This document shows, piece by piece, positions 9,441 through 19,293 of a stretch of DNA of 64,000 nt (the first letter of the stretch is position 1; the number at the start of each line of letters is the position of its first letter). A model generated the notes under the pieces. That model was not told the DNA's origin and ran no database searches. It saw nothing but the letters and a program-made list of their open reading frames with translations. This DNA comes from an uncultured Spiribacter sp. (GTDB lineage Bacteria > Pseudomonadota > Gammaproteobacteria > Nitrococcales > Nitrococcaceae), in the NCBI GenBank assembly GCA_937884605.1, contig CALGDM010000006.1, positions 1 to 64,000 of the forward strand. Direction: 5' to 3'. Both the position numbers and the translations under genes were made by a program.

Positions 9441-9498
9441 CAACACAGTTAGTTCTCTCTCTCCTCCTCTTGGCCGACGATCACGTCGGCTTTTTTTT
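9441..9498 (+). ncRNA. Candidate small RNA with anti-Shine-Dalgarno C/U tract
   Basis: A transcript of about 58 nt is predicted between the promoter (-10 at 9429-9434) and an intrinsic terminator (T-run ending at 9498). It begins with an unstructured stretch that contains CTCTCTCTCCTCCTCT (about 9455-9470), complementary to GGAGG-type ribosome-binding sites. The next gene is on the opposite strand, so it is not a leader of a coding gene. A ProQ/FinO-domain protein is encoded at 20454-20900. It may instead be only the 3' end of the photolyase transcript; expression is not shown by sequence. Confidence 0.5.
9473..9498 (+). terminator. Rho-independent terminator
   Basis: A perfect 6-bp stem GCCGAC/GTCGGC (9473-9478 and 9485-9490) with a six-base loop is followed by eight T residues. 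The T-run is on the plus strand only, so it terminates plus-strand transcripts. It is the clearest intrinsic terminator in the window. Confidence 0.9.
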
Positions 9499-9506
9499 GC
9501 GCGGTC

Positions 9507-10163
9507 CTAGTTTGCGTCCAGGGCGAATACGTGTTCACCGCTGGTCACGTAACGGCGACGGCCGGCACGCCGTTCGACGAGTGCTCCGCCGGTCAGTCCG
9601 CCAAACGCCGGTAGGACCAGACCCTGATCCGGCGCCTCGACAAAAGCGGGCAGACGCAGGCTGTCGCCGGCGGCGCTGAGCCGCACCACCGGATGCCAGT
9701 GGCCGGCAAGCCAGGGGGCGTCGGCCGTAGCGGTCGGCGGATGATGGCGCAGGCTCAGTCCATGGTGCACGAGCCCTTCCGCCTCACAGGGGATGGCAGG
9801 CTCGAGGCCGCGGATATCCCGATCGTGGTTGCCGACGATGGCAATGATCTCGACCTCCGGGTGGCGTTCGCGCCAGGCGAGCAGCGTCTTGCGCAGGGCC
9901 GGATCGGCGGCCAGCGAGGCATGCAGGATGTCCCCCAGCAGGATCACTGTGGTGGGCCGCCGCGCCTCGATCAGCGCATCGACACGCCCCAGCGTTGCCT
10001 GGTTGTCGCCCTCGGGGACCGCCAGGCCGGCGCGACGAAAACGCGCGGCCTTACCCAGATGGAGATCCGCCAGCAGCAATGTCGACATCGCCGGCCAGAG
10101 CAACGCCCGCTCGGGCAGCAGCTCCAGACTCTGCCCGTTCAGGACAATGACGGGTCCGGTCAT
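9507..10163 (-). CDS. pdeM: Ligase-associated DNA damage response phosphoesterase PdeM
   Basis: A 218-aa metallophosphoesterase. Metal-binding motifs appear in order: DLHLGK, GDILH, GNHD and GHWHP. The family is encoded with an Lhr-type helicase, an ATP-dependent ligase and an MBL exonuclease and is thought to process DNA ends. It overlaps the helicase gene by 4 bp and is the last gene of that set. No minus-strand terminator is visible after it. Confidence 0.9.
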   Translation of the reverse strand: MTGPVIVLNGQSLELLPERALLWPAMSTLLLADLHLGKAARFRRAGLAVPEGDNQATLGRVDALIEARRPTTVILLGDILHASLAADPALRKTLLAWRERHPEVEIIAIVGNHDRDIRGLEPAIPCEAEGLVHHGLSLRHHPPTATADAPWLAGHWHPVVRLSAAGDSLRLPAFVEAPDQGLVLPAFGGLTGGALVERRAGRRRYVTSGEHVFALDAN

Positions 10164-12619
10164 GGCCGATCCGCAGCCTTTTCAAGCTGCGCCACCATCC
10201 GTGCCACCCGATCCTGCCAGCTCTGGGTGCTGAGTCGGTTGCGCAGCCGCTCCGCCCAGAGCGGAAATGCCAGCGGTGTGAATCGCACCGGATGATGGAT
10301 CGCCAGCTCGGCGGAGGCCATCTGCTGCAGCGCCGCGCGCAGTCGGTCCACCTCGAGGGCGCTATCGAGGACCTCGCGCCGCGCCTGGTCGAGCAGGCGA
10401 TTGTCGGGATCGTAGCGATCGATGGTGTCGAACAGCAGCCCGCTTGAAGCCTGTAACTGGCGTGCGCTCTTGCCCTTGCCGGGATAGCCCTGGAACACCA
10501 GCCCCGCCACGCGGGCGATATCCCGAAACTGCCGACGGGCCAGCTCGCTGGCATTCATGGCTGCAGCAAGATCCTCGACGAGCCCGTCGGGATCAAACAG
10601 CGACCGCCAGTCATCGGCGCTCAGCTCGGGCAGATCACGGCCCAGCAGCTCAAAGCCGTAATCATTCACGGACAGGCTGTAGGTGGCCGGCGTGAGCTGC
10701 CCCAGACGCCAGGCGCAGAGCGTGGCCAGACCCTCGTGGGCCAGGCGTCCGGCAAACGGATAGATGAAGACATGCTCGCCCTCGCGCGAGTTGGTACGCT
10801 CGATAATCAGCCGACCTGGGCGGGGCAGGGCCGACCACTGCGACTGGACAGCCAGCAGGGGCTTAATGGCGCGCATTTCGGGCTCGTCGAAGCGACCGGC
10901 CGCGGCCTCCGCCAGCAGACTCAGAACCCGGTCGGCGAGGGCGGTGGACAGCGGCAGGCGCCCGCCCTGCCAGCGTGGGACCGCCTGGCGGCGAGCACTG
11001 GCACGACGGACATAGGCGGTCAGATCGCGCACCCGCACCAGCGCCAGGCTGCGGCCGGCGAACAGGAACACGTCGCCCGGGCGCAGGCGGGCGATAAAGC
11101 TCTCCTCGATGGTGCCGATGTGTCCGCCGCCCTGATAGCGCACGGCAATGGCGGCATCGCTGGTAATGGTGCCAATGCTCATGCGATGGCGGCTGGCATG
11201 GCCCCGTCCGGCTATCCGGTAGCGACCGTCGATGCCCGCGACCACGCGCTGAAAGTCGGGGTAGGCGGCCAGAACGGGGCCGCCGCGAGTCACAAAATCC
11301 AGGGTCCATTGCCAGGCCGCCTCATCCAGCCCGGCATAGGCAAAGGTGGTTCGCACCTCGGCGTACAGGTCGTCCGCGTCAAAGCCGTCACCGGCGGCGA
11401 GGGTGACCAGATGCTGGGCGAGCACATCGAGGCTCTGCCGCAGGGGTGGCCGGGACTCCACCTCGCCGGCCGCCCAGGCCTGGCGAGCGGCGGCGATCTC
11501 GATCATTTCGAGGGCGTTGGTGGGCACGCACAGGATCTGGCTGTGCCGCCCGGGCTGGTGACCACTGCGCCCGGCGCGCTGGGCGAGTCGCGCCACGCCC
11601 TTGGGGCTGCCGATCTGGATTACCCGGTCCACGGGGGCAAAATCCACTCCCAGATCGAGACTCGAGGTGGCCACCACGCAGCGGAATGCGCCGGCGGCGA
11701 GCCCGGCCTCGATGCGGTCGCGCAGTGACCGGTCGATGGAGCCATGATGCAGCCCCAGGCCTTCGATCCAGTCCGGCCGGGCCCGCACCAGGGCTTCAAA
11801 CCAGCGCTCGGCCTGCGAGCGGGTGTTGGTAAACAGCAGACAGCTGCCTTCGCCCTCGAGCTCGTCGATGACGCCGTCGATCAGCTGTGTGCCCAGGTGC
11901 CCTGCCCAGGGAAAGCGCTGATCGCTGGTTGGCTCCAGGGTGCGGATACGGATGGGCCGCGCCGGCGGGCCCTGGATCAGGCGTCCGGCCCGGGCGCCGC
12001 TACCCAGCAGGCAGTCCCGGGCCTCGTCGAGGTTGCCGAGGGTGGCGGACAGTCCCCAGGTTCGCAGGCCCGGGGCCAGAACCCGCAGTCGCGCCAGCGC
12101 GAGTTCAAGCTGCACGCCGCGTTTGGTGCCGATGAGTTCATGCCATTCATCGACGATTACCGCGCGCAACGGCGCGAACTGGCTGGCCGCATCGCGATAG
12201 GAGAGCAGTAGCGACAGGCTCTCGGGGGTGGTGACCAGGGCCTCCGGCGGGCGCCGCCGCTGTCGGGTGCGGGCGCTGCCCGAGGTGTCCCCCGTGCGTT
12301 TTTCGATGCGCCAGTCCAGGCCGACGCCGGCAGCGGCTGTGCGCAGATTGTCGACGGTATCGCCGGCGAGGGCGCGCAATGGGGTAATCCATAGCACCCG
12401 AAACCCGGCTGGCCGGCGGGCTCCGGCGGCGGCTTCTTCAAGCCCTTCAAGCAGCGGCCCGCCCCAGGCCGCCAGGGATTTGCCGGACCCCGTTGCCGAG
12501 TGGATCAGCCCGCTCTCGCCCGCGGCATAGGCCGACCAGGCGGCTTGCTGGAACTCGGCCGGCGTCCAGCCATTGCCGGCAAACCATTCGGTGAGCCGGT
12601 GGGGCGCTGCGTCGGTCAT
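10160..12619 (-). CDS. Ligase-associated DEXH-box helicase (Lhr-Core type)
   Basis: An 819-aa superfamily 2 helicase. It has the P-loop SATGSGKS near residues 40-47 and a DEWH box in IVDEWHELIGTKRG. QRAGRSGHQPG is motif VI. This is the short Lhr-Core form; the much longer full-length Lhr has an added C-terminal domain. Such proteins are 3'-to-5' translocases on single-stranded DNA. It is coupled by 4-bp overlaps to the ligase gene upstream and pdeM downstream. Confidence 0.92.
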   Translation of the reverse strand: MTDAAPHRLTEWFAGNGWTPAEFQQAAWSAYAAGESGLIHSATGSGKSLAAWGGPLLEGLEEAAAGARRPAGFRVLWITPLRALAGDTVDNLRTAAAGVGLDWRIEKRTGDTSGSARTRQRRRPPEALVTTPESLSLLLSYRDAASQFAPLRAVIVDEWHELIGTKRGVQLELALARLRVLAPGLRTWGLSATLGNLDEARDCLLGSGARAGRLIQGPPARPIRIRTLEPTSDQRFPWAGHLGTQLIDGVIDELEGEGSCLLFTNTRSQAERWFEALVRARPDWIEGLGLHHGSIDRSLRDRIEAGLAAGAFRCVVATSSLDLGVDFAPVDRVIQIGSPKGVARLAQRAGRSGHQPGRHSQILCVPTNALEMIEIAAARQAWAAGEVESRPPLRQSLDVLAQHLVTLAAGDGFDADDLYAEVRTTFAYAGLDEAAWQWTLDFVTRGGPVLAAYPDFQRVVAGIDGRYRIAGRGHASRHRMSIGTITSDAAIAVRYQGGGHIGTIEESFIARLRPGDVFLFAGRSLALVRVRDLTAYVRRASARRQAVPRWQGGRLPLSTALADRVLSLLAEAAAGRFDEPEMRAIKPLLAVQSQWSALPRPGRLIIERTNSREGEHVFIYPFAGRLAHEGLATLCAWRLGQLTPATYSLSVNDYGFELLGRDLPELSADDWRSLFDPDGLVEDLAAAMNASELARRQFRDIARVAGLVFQGYPGKGKSARQLQASSGLLFDTIDRYDPDNRLLDQARREVLDSALEVDRLRAALQQMASAELAIHHPVRFTPLAFPLWAERLRNRLSTQSWQDRVARMVAQLEKAADRP

Positions 12620-14205
12620 GGCAGCAATGCCCTTGCCTGATCCAGCGTATCGGCGTCACCGGGGCCCAGATCCTCACGCCAGCGGCTGATGCGCGGAAAG
12701 CGCAGAGCGATGCCGGATTTGTGGCGCGACGACGGGGCAATGCCCTCGAACGCCAGCTCGAACACTTGAACCGGCTCCACCGAGCGGACCGGACCGAATC
12801 GCTCGCGGGTATTGCGGCGGATCCATCGGTCCAGGCGTCGAATCTCGGCGTCGTCGAGGCCCGAATAGGCCTTGGCGATCGGGACCAGCCGATCGCCGTC
12901 GGGCACGGCGAAACTGTAGTCGGTGTACAGGTTGGCGCGACGCCCGTGGCCAGGCTGGGCGTAGAGCAGGATCACATCCAGGGTCAGCGGGCTGACCTTC
13001 CACTTCCACCACGGCCCGCGGGGCCGGCCGGTGGCGTAGGCGGTGTTGCGGCCCTTGAGCATGATCCCCTCGACCCCCCGGTCGCGGGACTCGTCGCGAC
13101 GCGCGGCCAGATCCGCCCAGTCCGGTGCCTCAATCAAAGGCGAGAGCATCAGGGGTGGGCCGGTGGGTGCCATCAGGGTCTCGAGCCGGGCGCGGCGGGA
13201 TTGCAGCGGGTCGGTCCGCTGGTCCTCGCCATCGGCCTCGAGCAGATCGTAGGCCATCAGCCGGACCGGCACCTCGTTCATGAACCGGCGTGTCACCCGC
13301 TTGCGGCCCAGTCGACGCTGCAGCTGCGCAAACGGTAAAACATGATCGCGCCAGGCGAGGATTTCGCCATCGATGACCGTATCCGCCGGCAGCGCGCGGG
13401 CGCCTTCGATCAGTTCCGGGAAGGTATCCGTGATCAGTGCTTCGCCACGCGACCACAGGTAAACCGCATCGGCGCGGCGCACCAGCTGCGCCCGGATGCC
13501 ATCCCACTTCCACTCGAGCTGCCAGTCGTCGATCGCGCCCAGCGCCGCGGCGGGTTCGCCCTCCAGTGGATGCGCGAGAAAGAACGGGTAGGGGCGCGAG
13601 GCGTCCTCCTGGCCGGAACGGGGATCAAACAGGCCCTCGAAAAAGGCCGGTTCGGGCAGCCACTGGCCCATCATGCGGTGCGCGATCACTGGTCGGGGCA
13701 GGCCACTGGCCTGGGCGAGTGCCCGCTCCACCAGCGTCTGCGATACGCCAACGCGCAGCGCACCGGTGAGCAGCTTGGTATGCAGAAAGCGCCCGGCCTC
13801 GTCGAGCTCCCGCCAGGCGGCGGTTACTGCTGCCCGGCGCTGCTCGTCATCGCAATCACGCAGGACCTGGATGCGGGTCTCGACCCAGTGGGCCAGCCCC
13901 GGATCCGCTGCCGCGACGCTGTCCGTGGATGCCTCGAGCATGAGCGCGACCGTTTCGGCGAGATCGCCGACATGCTGGTGGGTTTCTTCGACCAACCAGG
14001 CTGGCAGACCGGTCATCTGTGTCAGCCACTCGCGGAGCTGCACGGGACCGATCAGACGTTTCAGGCGTCGCCCGCTGAGAAAGTACACGGCCCAGGCGCC
14101 GTCCGCGGCCGATACCCGACTGAAGTAGTCCGCCATGGCGGCCACCTTGGCGTTGGTGCCGCGCTGTTCATCGAGCTCGCGAAACAGTGCGGCGAACCCC
14201 TGCAT
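12616..14205 (-). CDS. ATP-dependent DNA ligase, repair type
   Basis: A 529-aa ligase with an N-terminal helical DNA-binding domain, the nucleotidyltransferase motif KWDGIR at 233-238 (K233 is the predicted AMP-linked lysine) and a C-terminal OB domain. EGIMLKGRNTAYATGR is motif IV/V region. It is not the NAD-dependent replicative ligase LigA. Its ATG shares one base with the stop of the upstream exonuclease gene (TGATG), and it overlaps the helicase gene by 4 bp, which places it in the four-gene repair cassette. Confidence 0.93.
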   Translation of the reverse strand: MQGFAALFRELDEQRGTNAKVAAMADYFSRVSAADGAWAVYFLSGRRLKRLIGPVQLREWLTQMTGLPAWLVEETHQHVGDLAETVALMLEASTDSVAAADPGLAHWVETRIQVLRDCDDEQRRAAVTAAWRELDEAGRFLHTKLLTGALRVGVSQTLVERALAQASGLPRPVIAHRMMGQWLPEPAFFEGLFDPRSGQEDASRPYPFFLAHPLEGEPAAALGAIDDWQLEWKWDGIRAQLVRRADAVYLWSRGEALITDTFPELIEGARALPADTVIDGEILAWRDHVLPFAQLQRRLGRKRVTRRFMNEVPVRLMAYDLLEADGEDQRTDPLQSRRARLETLMAPTGPPLMLSPLIEAPDWADLAARRDESRDRGVEGIMLKGRNTAYATGRPRGPWWKWKVSPLTLDVILLYAQPGHGRRANLYTDYSFAVPDGDRLVPIAKAYSGLDDAEIRRLDRWIRRNTRERFGPVRSVEPVQVFELAFEGIAPSSRHKSGIALRFPRISRWREDLGPGDADTLDQARALLP

Positions 14206-15209
14206 CAGCCGTCCTCTTCCGTATCGCCATAGAGTGTTGCCAGCGGCCGGGCGTAGAGGCCGCGCTCGCCCAGGTAGCGCACCAGCTCGTCGGCCCGGCC
14301 GTGGGTGGTCAGGATCTCGCGGGCGCCGGTGTCCTCGATGGTCTGCAAAAGCCCCGGCCAGTCGACATGATCCGAGATCACAAAGCCACGGTCATAGCCG
14401 CGCCGGCGGCGATTGCCCCGAATCCGCATCCACCCCGAGGCAAACCCCAGGGCAGGCCGCCGGAAACGCCGCATCCAGGTGGATCCCGCCGCGCTCGGCG
14501 GCGCGATCACCAATGCAGTGCCATAGTCCTCGTCGCGCGGGGCCTCGCTGACGCGGTGCGTGGAGGGCAATTCAATGCCGGCATCGCGATAGTCCTGGGT
14601 CAGGGGGGCGACGGCGCCATGCAGATAGATGGGACCGGGGTGGGGCGCCGGCAGCGCGGCCAGCAGCCGCTGGGCCTTGCCGAGGGCGTACGAGAAGAGC
14701 ACGGTCGTGCGCCCGTTCGCCGCATTGCCGTGCCACCACTGGTGGATATCCGCCGCCACCGATTGCACCGCCGGCCAGCGGTAGACGGGCAGCGCGAAGG
14801 TGGCCTCGGTGATGAAGGTGTCGCAGGGCACTGGCTCGAAGGGGGCGCAGGTCGGGTCCGGATCCCGCTTGTAGTCGCCGGACGCCACCCACACGGCGCC
14901 CTCGTGCTCGACACGAATCTGCGCCGAACCCAGGACATGGCCAGCCGGATGAAAGCTGACGCTGACCGGGCCGAATTGCAGCCGCTCGCCCTCGTCCACG
15001 GCGTTCAGCCAGGCCTTGCCGCCCAGCCGCCGGCGCATTAGCCCGAGCCCCGCCCGCAGGCTCCAGTACTCGTCGCTGCCGGGGCGCGCATGATCGGCAT
15101 GGGCGTGGGTGATCAGTGCCCGCGGCACCGGTCGCCAGGGATCGATATGAAAGTCGCCGGCCGCACAGTAGAGACCGTGCCGGGTGGGCTGGATGAGCGG
15201 GGCTGCCAT
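14205..15209 (-). CDS. Ligase-associated DNA damage response exonuclease (MBL fold)
   Basis: A protein of 334 aa of the metallo-beta-lactamase/beta-CASP type. The metal motif HAHADH is at 35-40 and SFHPAGHVLGSAQI follows. It is predicted to be a DNA exonuclease working with the adjacent ligase, helicase and phosphoesterase. The start is uncertain: ATG at 15209 (MAAPLIQPTRHG) or 15218, neither with a good ribosome-binding site. The open frame runs on upstream to 15497 but that part lies antisense to the SDR gene. It is first in the cassette. Confidence 0.88.
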   Translation of the reverse strand: MAAPLIQPTRHGLYCAAGDFHIDPWRPVPRALITHAHADHARPGSDEYWSLRAGLGLMRRRLGGKAWLNAVDEGERLQFGPVSVSFHPAGHVLGSAQIRVEHEGAVWVASGDYKRDPDPTCAPFEPVPCDTFITEATFALPVYRWPAVQSVAADIHQWWHGNAANGRTTVLFSYALGKAQRLLAALPAPHPGPIYLHGAVAPLTQDYRDAGIELPSTHRVSEAPRDEDYGTALVIAPPSAAGSTWMRRFRRPALGFASGWMRIRGNRRRRGYDRGFVISDHVDWPGLLQTIEDTGAREILTTHGRADELVRYLGERGLYARPLATLYGDTEEDG

Positions 15210-15244
15210 AATAGGCATTGTAACGCGACAGAAGGAATTGATTG

Positions 15245-16012
15245 ATGGAAACGCTCGATCACGACTCGAATGTCCTGGTGGTCGGCGCCAGTGGCGGGAT
15301 CGGCGCGGCGCTGGTCGAGCAGCTGCTGGCCGGCTCGTCGGCTCGACGGGTCTGGGCAGCCACTCGCACCCCAAACAGTCCCCACCTGACGGCCCTGCGC
15401 GAGGCCCATGGCGAGCGTTGTAGGCCGCTGGCCGTGGATATTTTCGACGCAGCCAGCATTGCCGCGATGGCGGCGACGCTGCGGGCGGATCAGCCACGGC
15501 TGCATCTGCTGATCAATGCCTTTGGTCTGCTCCATGACGAGGCGCAGGGCATCTGGCCCGAAAAGCGCGTCGAGGCGATCAGCGCCGAGGGGATGCTCGC
15601 CAGCTATCGGGTGAATACACTTGCCCCGGCGCTCATCGCGCGGGAGTGCCTGGGGCTTCTCAACCATTCGCAACGCGCCGTCTTTGCCAGCCTCTCCGCG
15701 CGGGTGGGGAGTATCGGCGACAACCGTCTGGGCGGTTGGTACGCCTATCGCACCAGCAAGGCGGCCCAGAACATGCTGACCCGCGACCTGTCGATCGAAT
15801 GCGCGCGCCGGGCGCGCCGGGTGATCTGCCTGGCGCTGCATCCCGGGACCACGCGTACCGATCTGTCTGAACCGTTTCAGGCGCGCGTCCCCGAGGGCAA
15901 GCTGTTCAGCCCCGAATTTGCCGCCGGCAAGCTACTCGAGCGCATCGATGCCGCCACAACGGCGGACAACGGCGGGTTCTTTGCCTGGGACGGTGCGCCG
16001 ATCCCCTGGTAG
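15245..16012 (+). CDS. SDR-family NAD(P)-dependent oxidoreductase
   Basis: A 255-aa short-chain dehydrogenase. The cofactor loop GASGGIG is at 14-20, LLINAFGLL matches the NNAG-type position, and the catalytic pair Y168/K172 lies in YAYRTSK. It resembles the CsgA/YwfD-like SDR group, whose substrates are unknown. ATG at 15245 is chosen because AAGGA lies 8 bp upstream; a TTG directly before it is also in frame. It is divergent from the repair cassette and converges on the M20 peptidase gene with 7 bp between stops. Confidence 0.85.
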   Translation: METLDHDSNVLVVGASGGIGAALVEQLLAGSSARRVWAATRTPNSPHLTALREAHGERCRPLAVDIFDAASIAAMAATLRADQPRLHLLINAFGLLHDEAQGIWPEKRVEAISAEGMLASYRVNTLAPALIARECLGLLNHSQRAVFASLSARVGSIGDNRLGGWYAYRTSKAAQNMLTRDLSIECARRARRVICLALHPGTTRTDLSEPFQARVPEGKLFSPEFAAGKLLERIDAATTADNGGFFAWDGAPIPW

Positions 16013-16019
16013 GTGGTGA

Positions 16020-17441
16020 TCAGTCGGCGGCGGACTGCGCTGCCAGTGCCTCGGCCACCACACCGCTCAGGCGCTGGGCCATCGGCATGTGCAGAAACTC
16101 GTTGGGCCCGTGGGCGTTGGAGCCCGGGCCCAGCACCCCCGTGACCAGGAAGCGCGCCGCCGGGAAATGCTCACCCAGCAGGTTCATGAGCGGGATGCTG
16201 CCGCCTTCGCCCATGAACACGGCGGGTTGCCCGAACCAGGCCTGGGAACTGGCACCCAGACTGTCGCCCAGCCAGCCGGCGAACGCTGGGGCATTCCAGC
16301 CGTTGGCAGCACCCGCGGCGCGGAACTCGACCTCGGCATCCTGGGGCGGGTCTTCGGTCAGGGTCTCCTGCAGCGCGCGCATGGCCGTCTCGCCGTCGAC
16401 TGTCGGCGGCAGTCGCAACGACAGTCGCAGGGTGGTTGCCGGGCGCAATACATTGCCGGCCTCGGCGCGCGGCGGCAGTCCATCGGCGCCGATCACCTCG
16501 AGGGCAGGGCGCCACGTGCGGTTGAGGATCAGGGTCGGTGTTGACTCGCTATTGGGCCGGGTGGCGTTTGCCCAGGGGTACTTGTCGGCCAGTTCGGTGC
16601 CAATCACTGACGCCGCAAGCTTGGCCTGCTCCACGCGCTCGGCGGGGACATCGGCCTGCAGCGCGGGCATTCGGATCGCTCCGGTGGTGGCGTCCTCGAC
16701 CCGCTCGAGCAGCGCCCGGGCAATGCGAAAACTCGACGGCACCACGCCGCCGGCATCCCCCGAGTGGACGCCTTGTTCGAGCACCTTCACCGTCAGGTCG
16801 CCGGCGGCCATCCCGCGCAGCGAGGTGGTGACCCAGAGCTGCTCGTAGTTTGCGCAGCCCGAGTCCAGGCAAACCACCAGCCCCGGCTGTCCCAGGCGTG
16901 AGCCCAGATGCTTGATGTAGGCGGGCAGATCGGGGCTGCCGCTCTCCTCGGCGCACTCGATCAAGAGCATGCAGCGCGGGCAGGGCACCCCCTGGTCGTG
17001 CAGCAGCCGGACGGCCTCGAGCGACGAGAAAACGGCATAGCCGTCGTCCGCCGCCCCGCGGCCATACAACCGGTCGCCCTCGACCACCGGCGTCCAGGGG
17101 CCTTTGTCGCTGTCCCAGCCACTGGCTTCGGGCTGTTTGTCGAGATGCCCGTAGAGCAGGGCCTCCCCGGCGCCGGTGCCTGGAACATCCACCCAGAGCA
17201 GGGGGGTGCGACCGCGCAGCCGGATCACTTCAACGTGACTGCCGGCGGGGGCCTGGGCCCGGCACCAGGCCTCGACCTGGGCGACGGCCTGGTCAATGTG
17301 GCCATTCGCGGACCATTCGGCGTCGAAGGCGGGCGACTTGGCAGGGATGCGGATGAACGCCTCGAGCGCCGGGCGAATGCTCTCGCGCCAGTCCGACTCG
17401 ACCATGGCCTGCGCCTGTTCCAGATTGAGATATCCGCTCAT
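16020..17441 (-). CDS. M20-family metallopeptidase (dipeptidase-like)
   Basis: A 473-aa cytoplasmic zinc peptidase. The di-metal site is complete: H99/D101 in YGHLDKQP, D132 in GAADDGY, E165/E166 in AEESGS, an Asp in LDSGC, and a final His in NAHGPNE. A lid or dimerisation domain occupies the middle. The family includes carnosine-type dipeptidases and aminoacyl amidohydrolases; the exact substrate is open. AGAGGCGG precedes the ATG. It lies 55 bp after the SLC13 gene on the same strand. Confidence 0.86.
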   Translation of the reverse strand: MSGYLNLEQAQAMVESDWRESIRPALEAFIRIPAKSPAFDAEWSANGHIDQAVAQVEAWCRAQAPAGSHVEVIRLRGRTPLLWVDVPGTGAGEALLYGHLDKQPEASGWDSDKGPWTPVVEGDRLYGRGAADDGYAVFSSLEAVRLLHDQGVPCPRCMLLIECAEESGSPDLPAYIKHLGSRLGQPGLVVCLDSGCANYEQLWVTTSLRGMAAGDLTVKVLEQGVHSGDAGGVVPSSFRIARALLERVEDATTGAIRMPALQADVPAERVEQAKLAASVIGTELADKYPWANATRPNSESTPTLILNRTWRPALEVIGADGLPPRAEAGNVLRPATTLRLSLRLPPTVDGETAMRALQETLTEDPPQDAEVEFRAAGAANGWNAPAFAGWLGDSLGASSQAWFGQPAVFMGEGGSIPLMNLLGEHFPAARFLVTGVLGPGSNAHGPNEFLHMPMAQRLSGVVAEALAAQSAAD

Positions 17442-17496
17442 TTCCGCCTCTGCTTGTCTGTTCGGGCTTTGGAGGGCCCAGCCTATCGATGGGTTC

Positions 17497-19293
17497 CTAA
17501 AGGGGCCAGACCCGGGGGATGATCAGCAAGGCCAGCAGCATGGCGATCAGGTTGAGGGGCAGGCCAAAGCGCACATAGTCGCTGAACCGGTAACCGCCCG
17601 GGCCGAACACCATGAGATTGGTCTGATAGCCGATGGGCGTGGCAAACGCCGCGGACGCCGCGATCATGATGGTCACCGCAAACGGTGTGGATGAAACCCC
17701 GAGGGATTCCGCCGCTGCCATGGCAATGGGAAAGATCAGCACCGCAGCGGCGTTGTTGGTGATCATCTCGGTGGTGACCAGCGTCAGCAGATAGATCGCG
17801 GCGAGTGTCAGCAGGGGCCGGTCGGCGGTGACCGCAATGACTTGACTGCCGATGACCGCGGCGGCACCGCTGTTGTCCATGGCCTGACCGATTCCCAGCG
17901 CGGCACCGATGACCAGCAGGACGTTCCAGTTGACGTTGCGGATGGCCTCGCCCAGTTCGACGCAGCGCGTGATCACCAGCGCCATTGCCGCCAGCAGGGC
18001 GGCGTTGAGCATGCTCATCCAGGGGCTTGCCGCCAGCGCGACCATGCCGATCAGAATCGGGATTGCCAGGCCCGCCTTGTCGTGTTGCGGCGGTGCAGAG
18101 TCTTCAACGCCGCTGACCAGGTGGAAGTCGCGGGTATCGCGCTGGCGAGCGACAAAGCTCGGGTGGGTTTCGAGCAACAGCGTATCGCCCGGGCGCAGGA
18201 CGATATCGCCGATCTTGCCAGGCAGCTGGCGGCCCCCTCGAGCCACCGCAATGACCGCCGCCTGATAGCGTTCGCGGAAGCGGCCATCGCGTATGCTGCG
18301 GCCCACCAGCGGACAGGCTTCGGAGACCACGGCCTCTACCAGACAGCGTTCGCGGCGCGGCTCGTTGAGGTCTTCGACCGCCCGGGTAGCCGGTCGCAGC
18401 CCGCGCATTTTGTGCAGATCGACCACCGATTCCAGCATCCCGACAAACACCAGTCGGTCGCCGGCATGGAGTTTTTCCGTGGGTCCCACCGCCGGGATGA
18501 TGTCGCCGTCACGCTCGATTTCGGCCAGGAACAGGCCGGGCAGATGTCGCAGGCCCGCCTCCTCGATGCGTTTGCCCACCAGTGGGCCGTCCCGGATTAC
18601 CTCCACCTCCACCGTGTACTGGCGGGGGTCGAGCCGCTGGGCGCTGCGGTCGCGACGATCCGGCAACAGCCAGGGCGAGGCGGCCAGCAGATAGACCAGG
18701 CCCACGGCGGTGATGGGCACACCCACCCAGGCCAGGTCGAACAGGCCGAGTCCCGGCATGCCGCGGCCGTCGCGGGCGAGCTCGTTGATGATCAGGTTGG
18801 TGCTGGTGCCGATGAGTGTGCAGGTGCCACCCAGAATGGCGGCATAGCTCAGGGGCAGATAGAGCCGCGAGGCCGGCAGCTGAAGGCGCCGTGCCAGGTC
18901 ATCCACCACCGGCAGGAACACCGCGACGATGGGGGTGTTGTTGAGAAACGCGCTAAGAGCGGCCACTGGCGTCAACAGACCCAGTTGCGCCGAGCGCAGG
19001 CCGCGCGACCGGGTGATCAGCGGATCGGCGATCATGGCAATGGCACCGGTCCGGGTCAGCCCCGACGCCACCACAAAGAGCAGCCCCACGGTGATCAGGC
19101 CGCTGTTGCCAAAGCCCTCGGCAGCGCGGGCGGCATCAAGCAGCTGCCCGCTGCCACTGACCGCCGTCGCGGTGACCAGCACCGCCAGAGCGGCGAACAG
19201 TATGCCGACCGGCGAGGCAATGCCGCTGGCCAGTCCGCCCAGTACCGAGACGACCACAAGGATCGTCAGCCAGCCTTCCCAACCCATCGGCAT
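17497..19293 (-). CDS. SLC13/DASS-type permease with RCK_C (TrkA-C) domains
   Basis: A 598-aa membrane carrier of the divalent-anion:sodium symporter superfamily. Two hydrophobic halves flank a soluble insert at about 220-395 with two TrkA_C/RCK_C-like repeats ([15 protein letters not shown] and [14 protein letters not shown]). [12 protein letters not shown] and [14 protein letters not shown] are the two SNT-like hairpin signatures. Sulfate or another oxyanion is a possible substrate. The start codon shares a base with the previous stop (TAATG), so it is coupled to the corrinoid-binding-type gene. Confidence 0.85.
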   Translation of the reverse strand: MPMGWEGWLTILVVVSVLGGLASGIASPVGILFAALAVLVTATAVSGSGQLLDAARAAEGFGNSGLITVGLLFVVASGLTRTGAIAMIADPLITRSRGLRSAQLGLLTPVAALSAFLNNTPIVAVFLPVVDDLARRLQLPASRLYLPLSYAAILGGTCTLIGTSTNLIINELARDGRGMPGLGLFDLAWVGVPITAVGLVYLLAASPWLLPDRRDRSAQRLDPRQYTVEVEVIRDGPLVGKRIEEAGLRHLPGLFLAEIERDGDIIPAVGPTEKLHAGDRLVFVGMLESVVDLHKMRGLRPATRAVEDLNEPRRERCLVEAVVSEACPLVGRSIRDGRFRERYQAAVIAVARGGRQLPGKIGDIVLRPGDTLLLETHPSFVARQRDTRDFHLVSGVEDSAPPQHDKAGLAIPILIGMVALAASPWMSMLNAALLAAMALVITRCVELGEAIRNVNWNVLLVIGAALGIGQAMDNSGAAAVIGSQVIAVTADRPLLTLAAIYLLTLVTTEMITNNAAAVLIFPIAMAAAESLGVSSTPFAVTIMIAASAAFATPIGYQTNLMVFGPGGYRFSDYVRFGLPLNLIAMLLALLIIPRVWPL

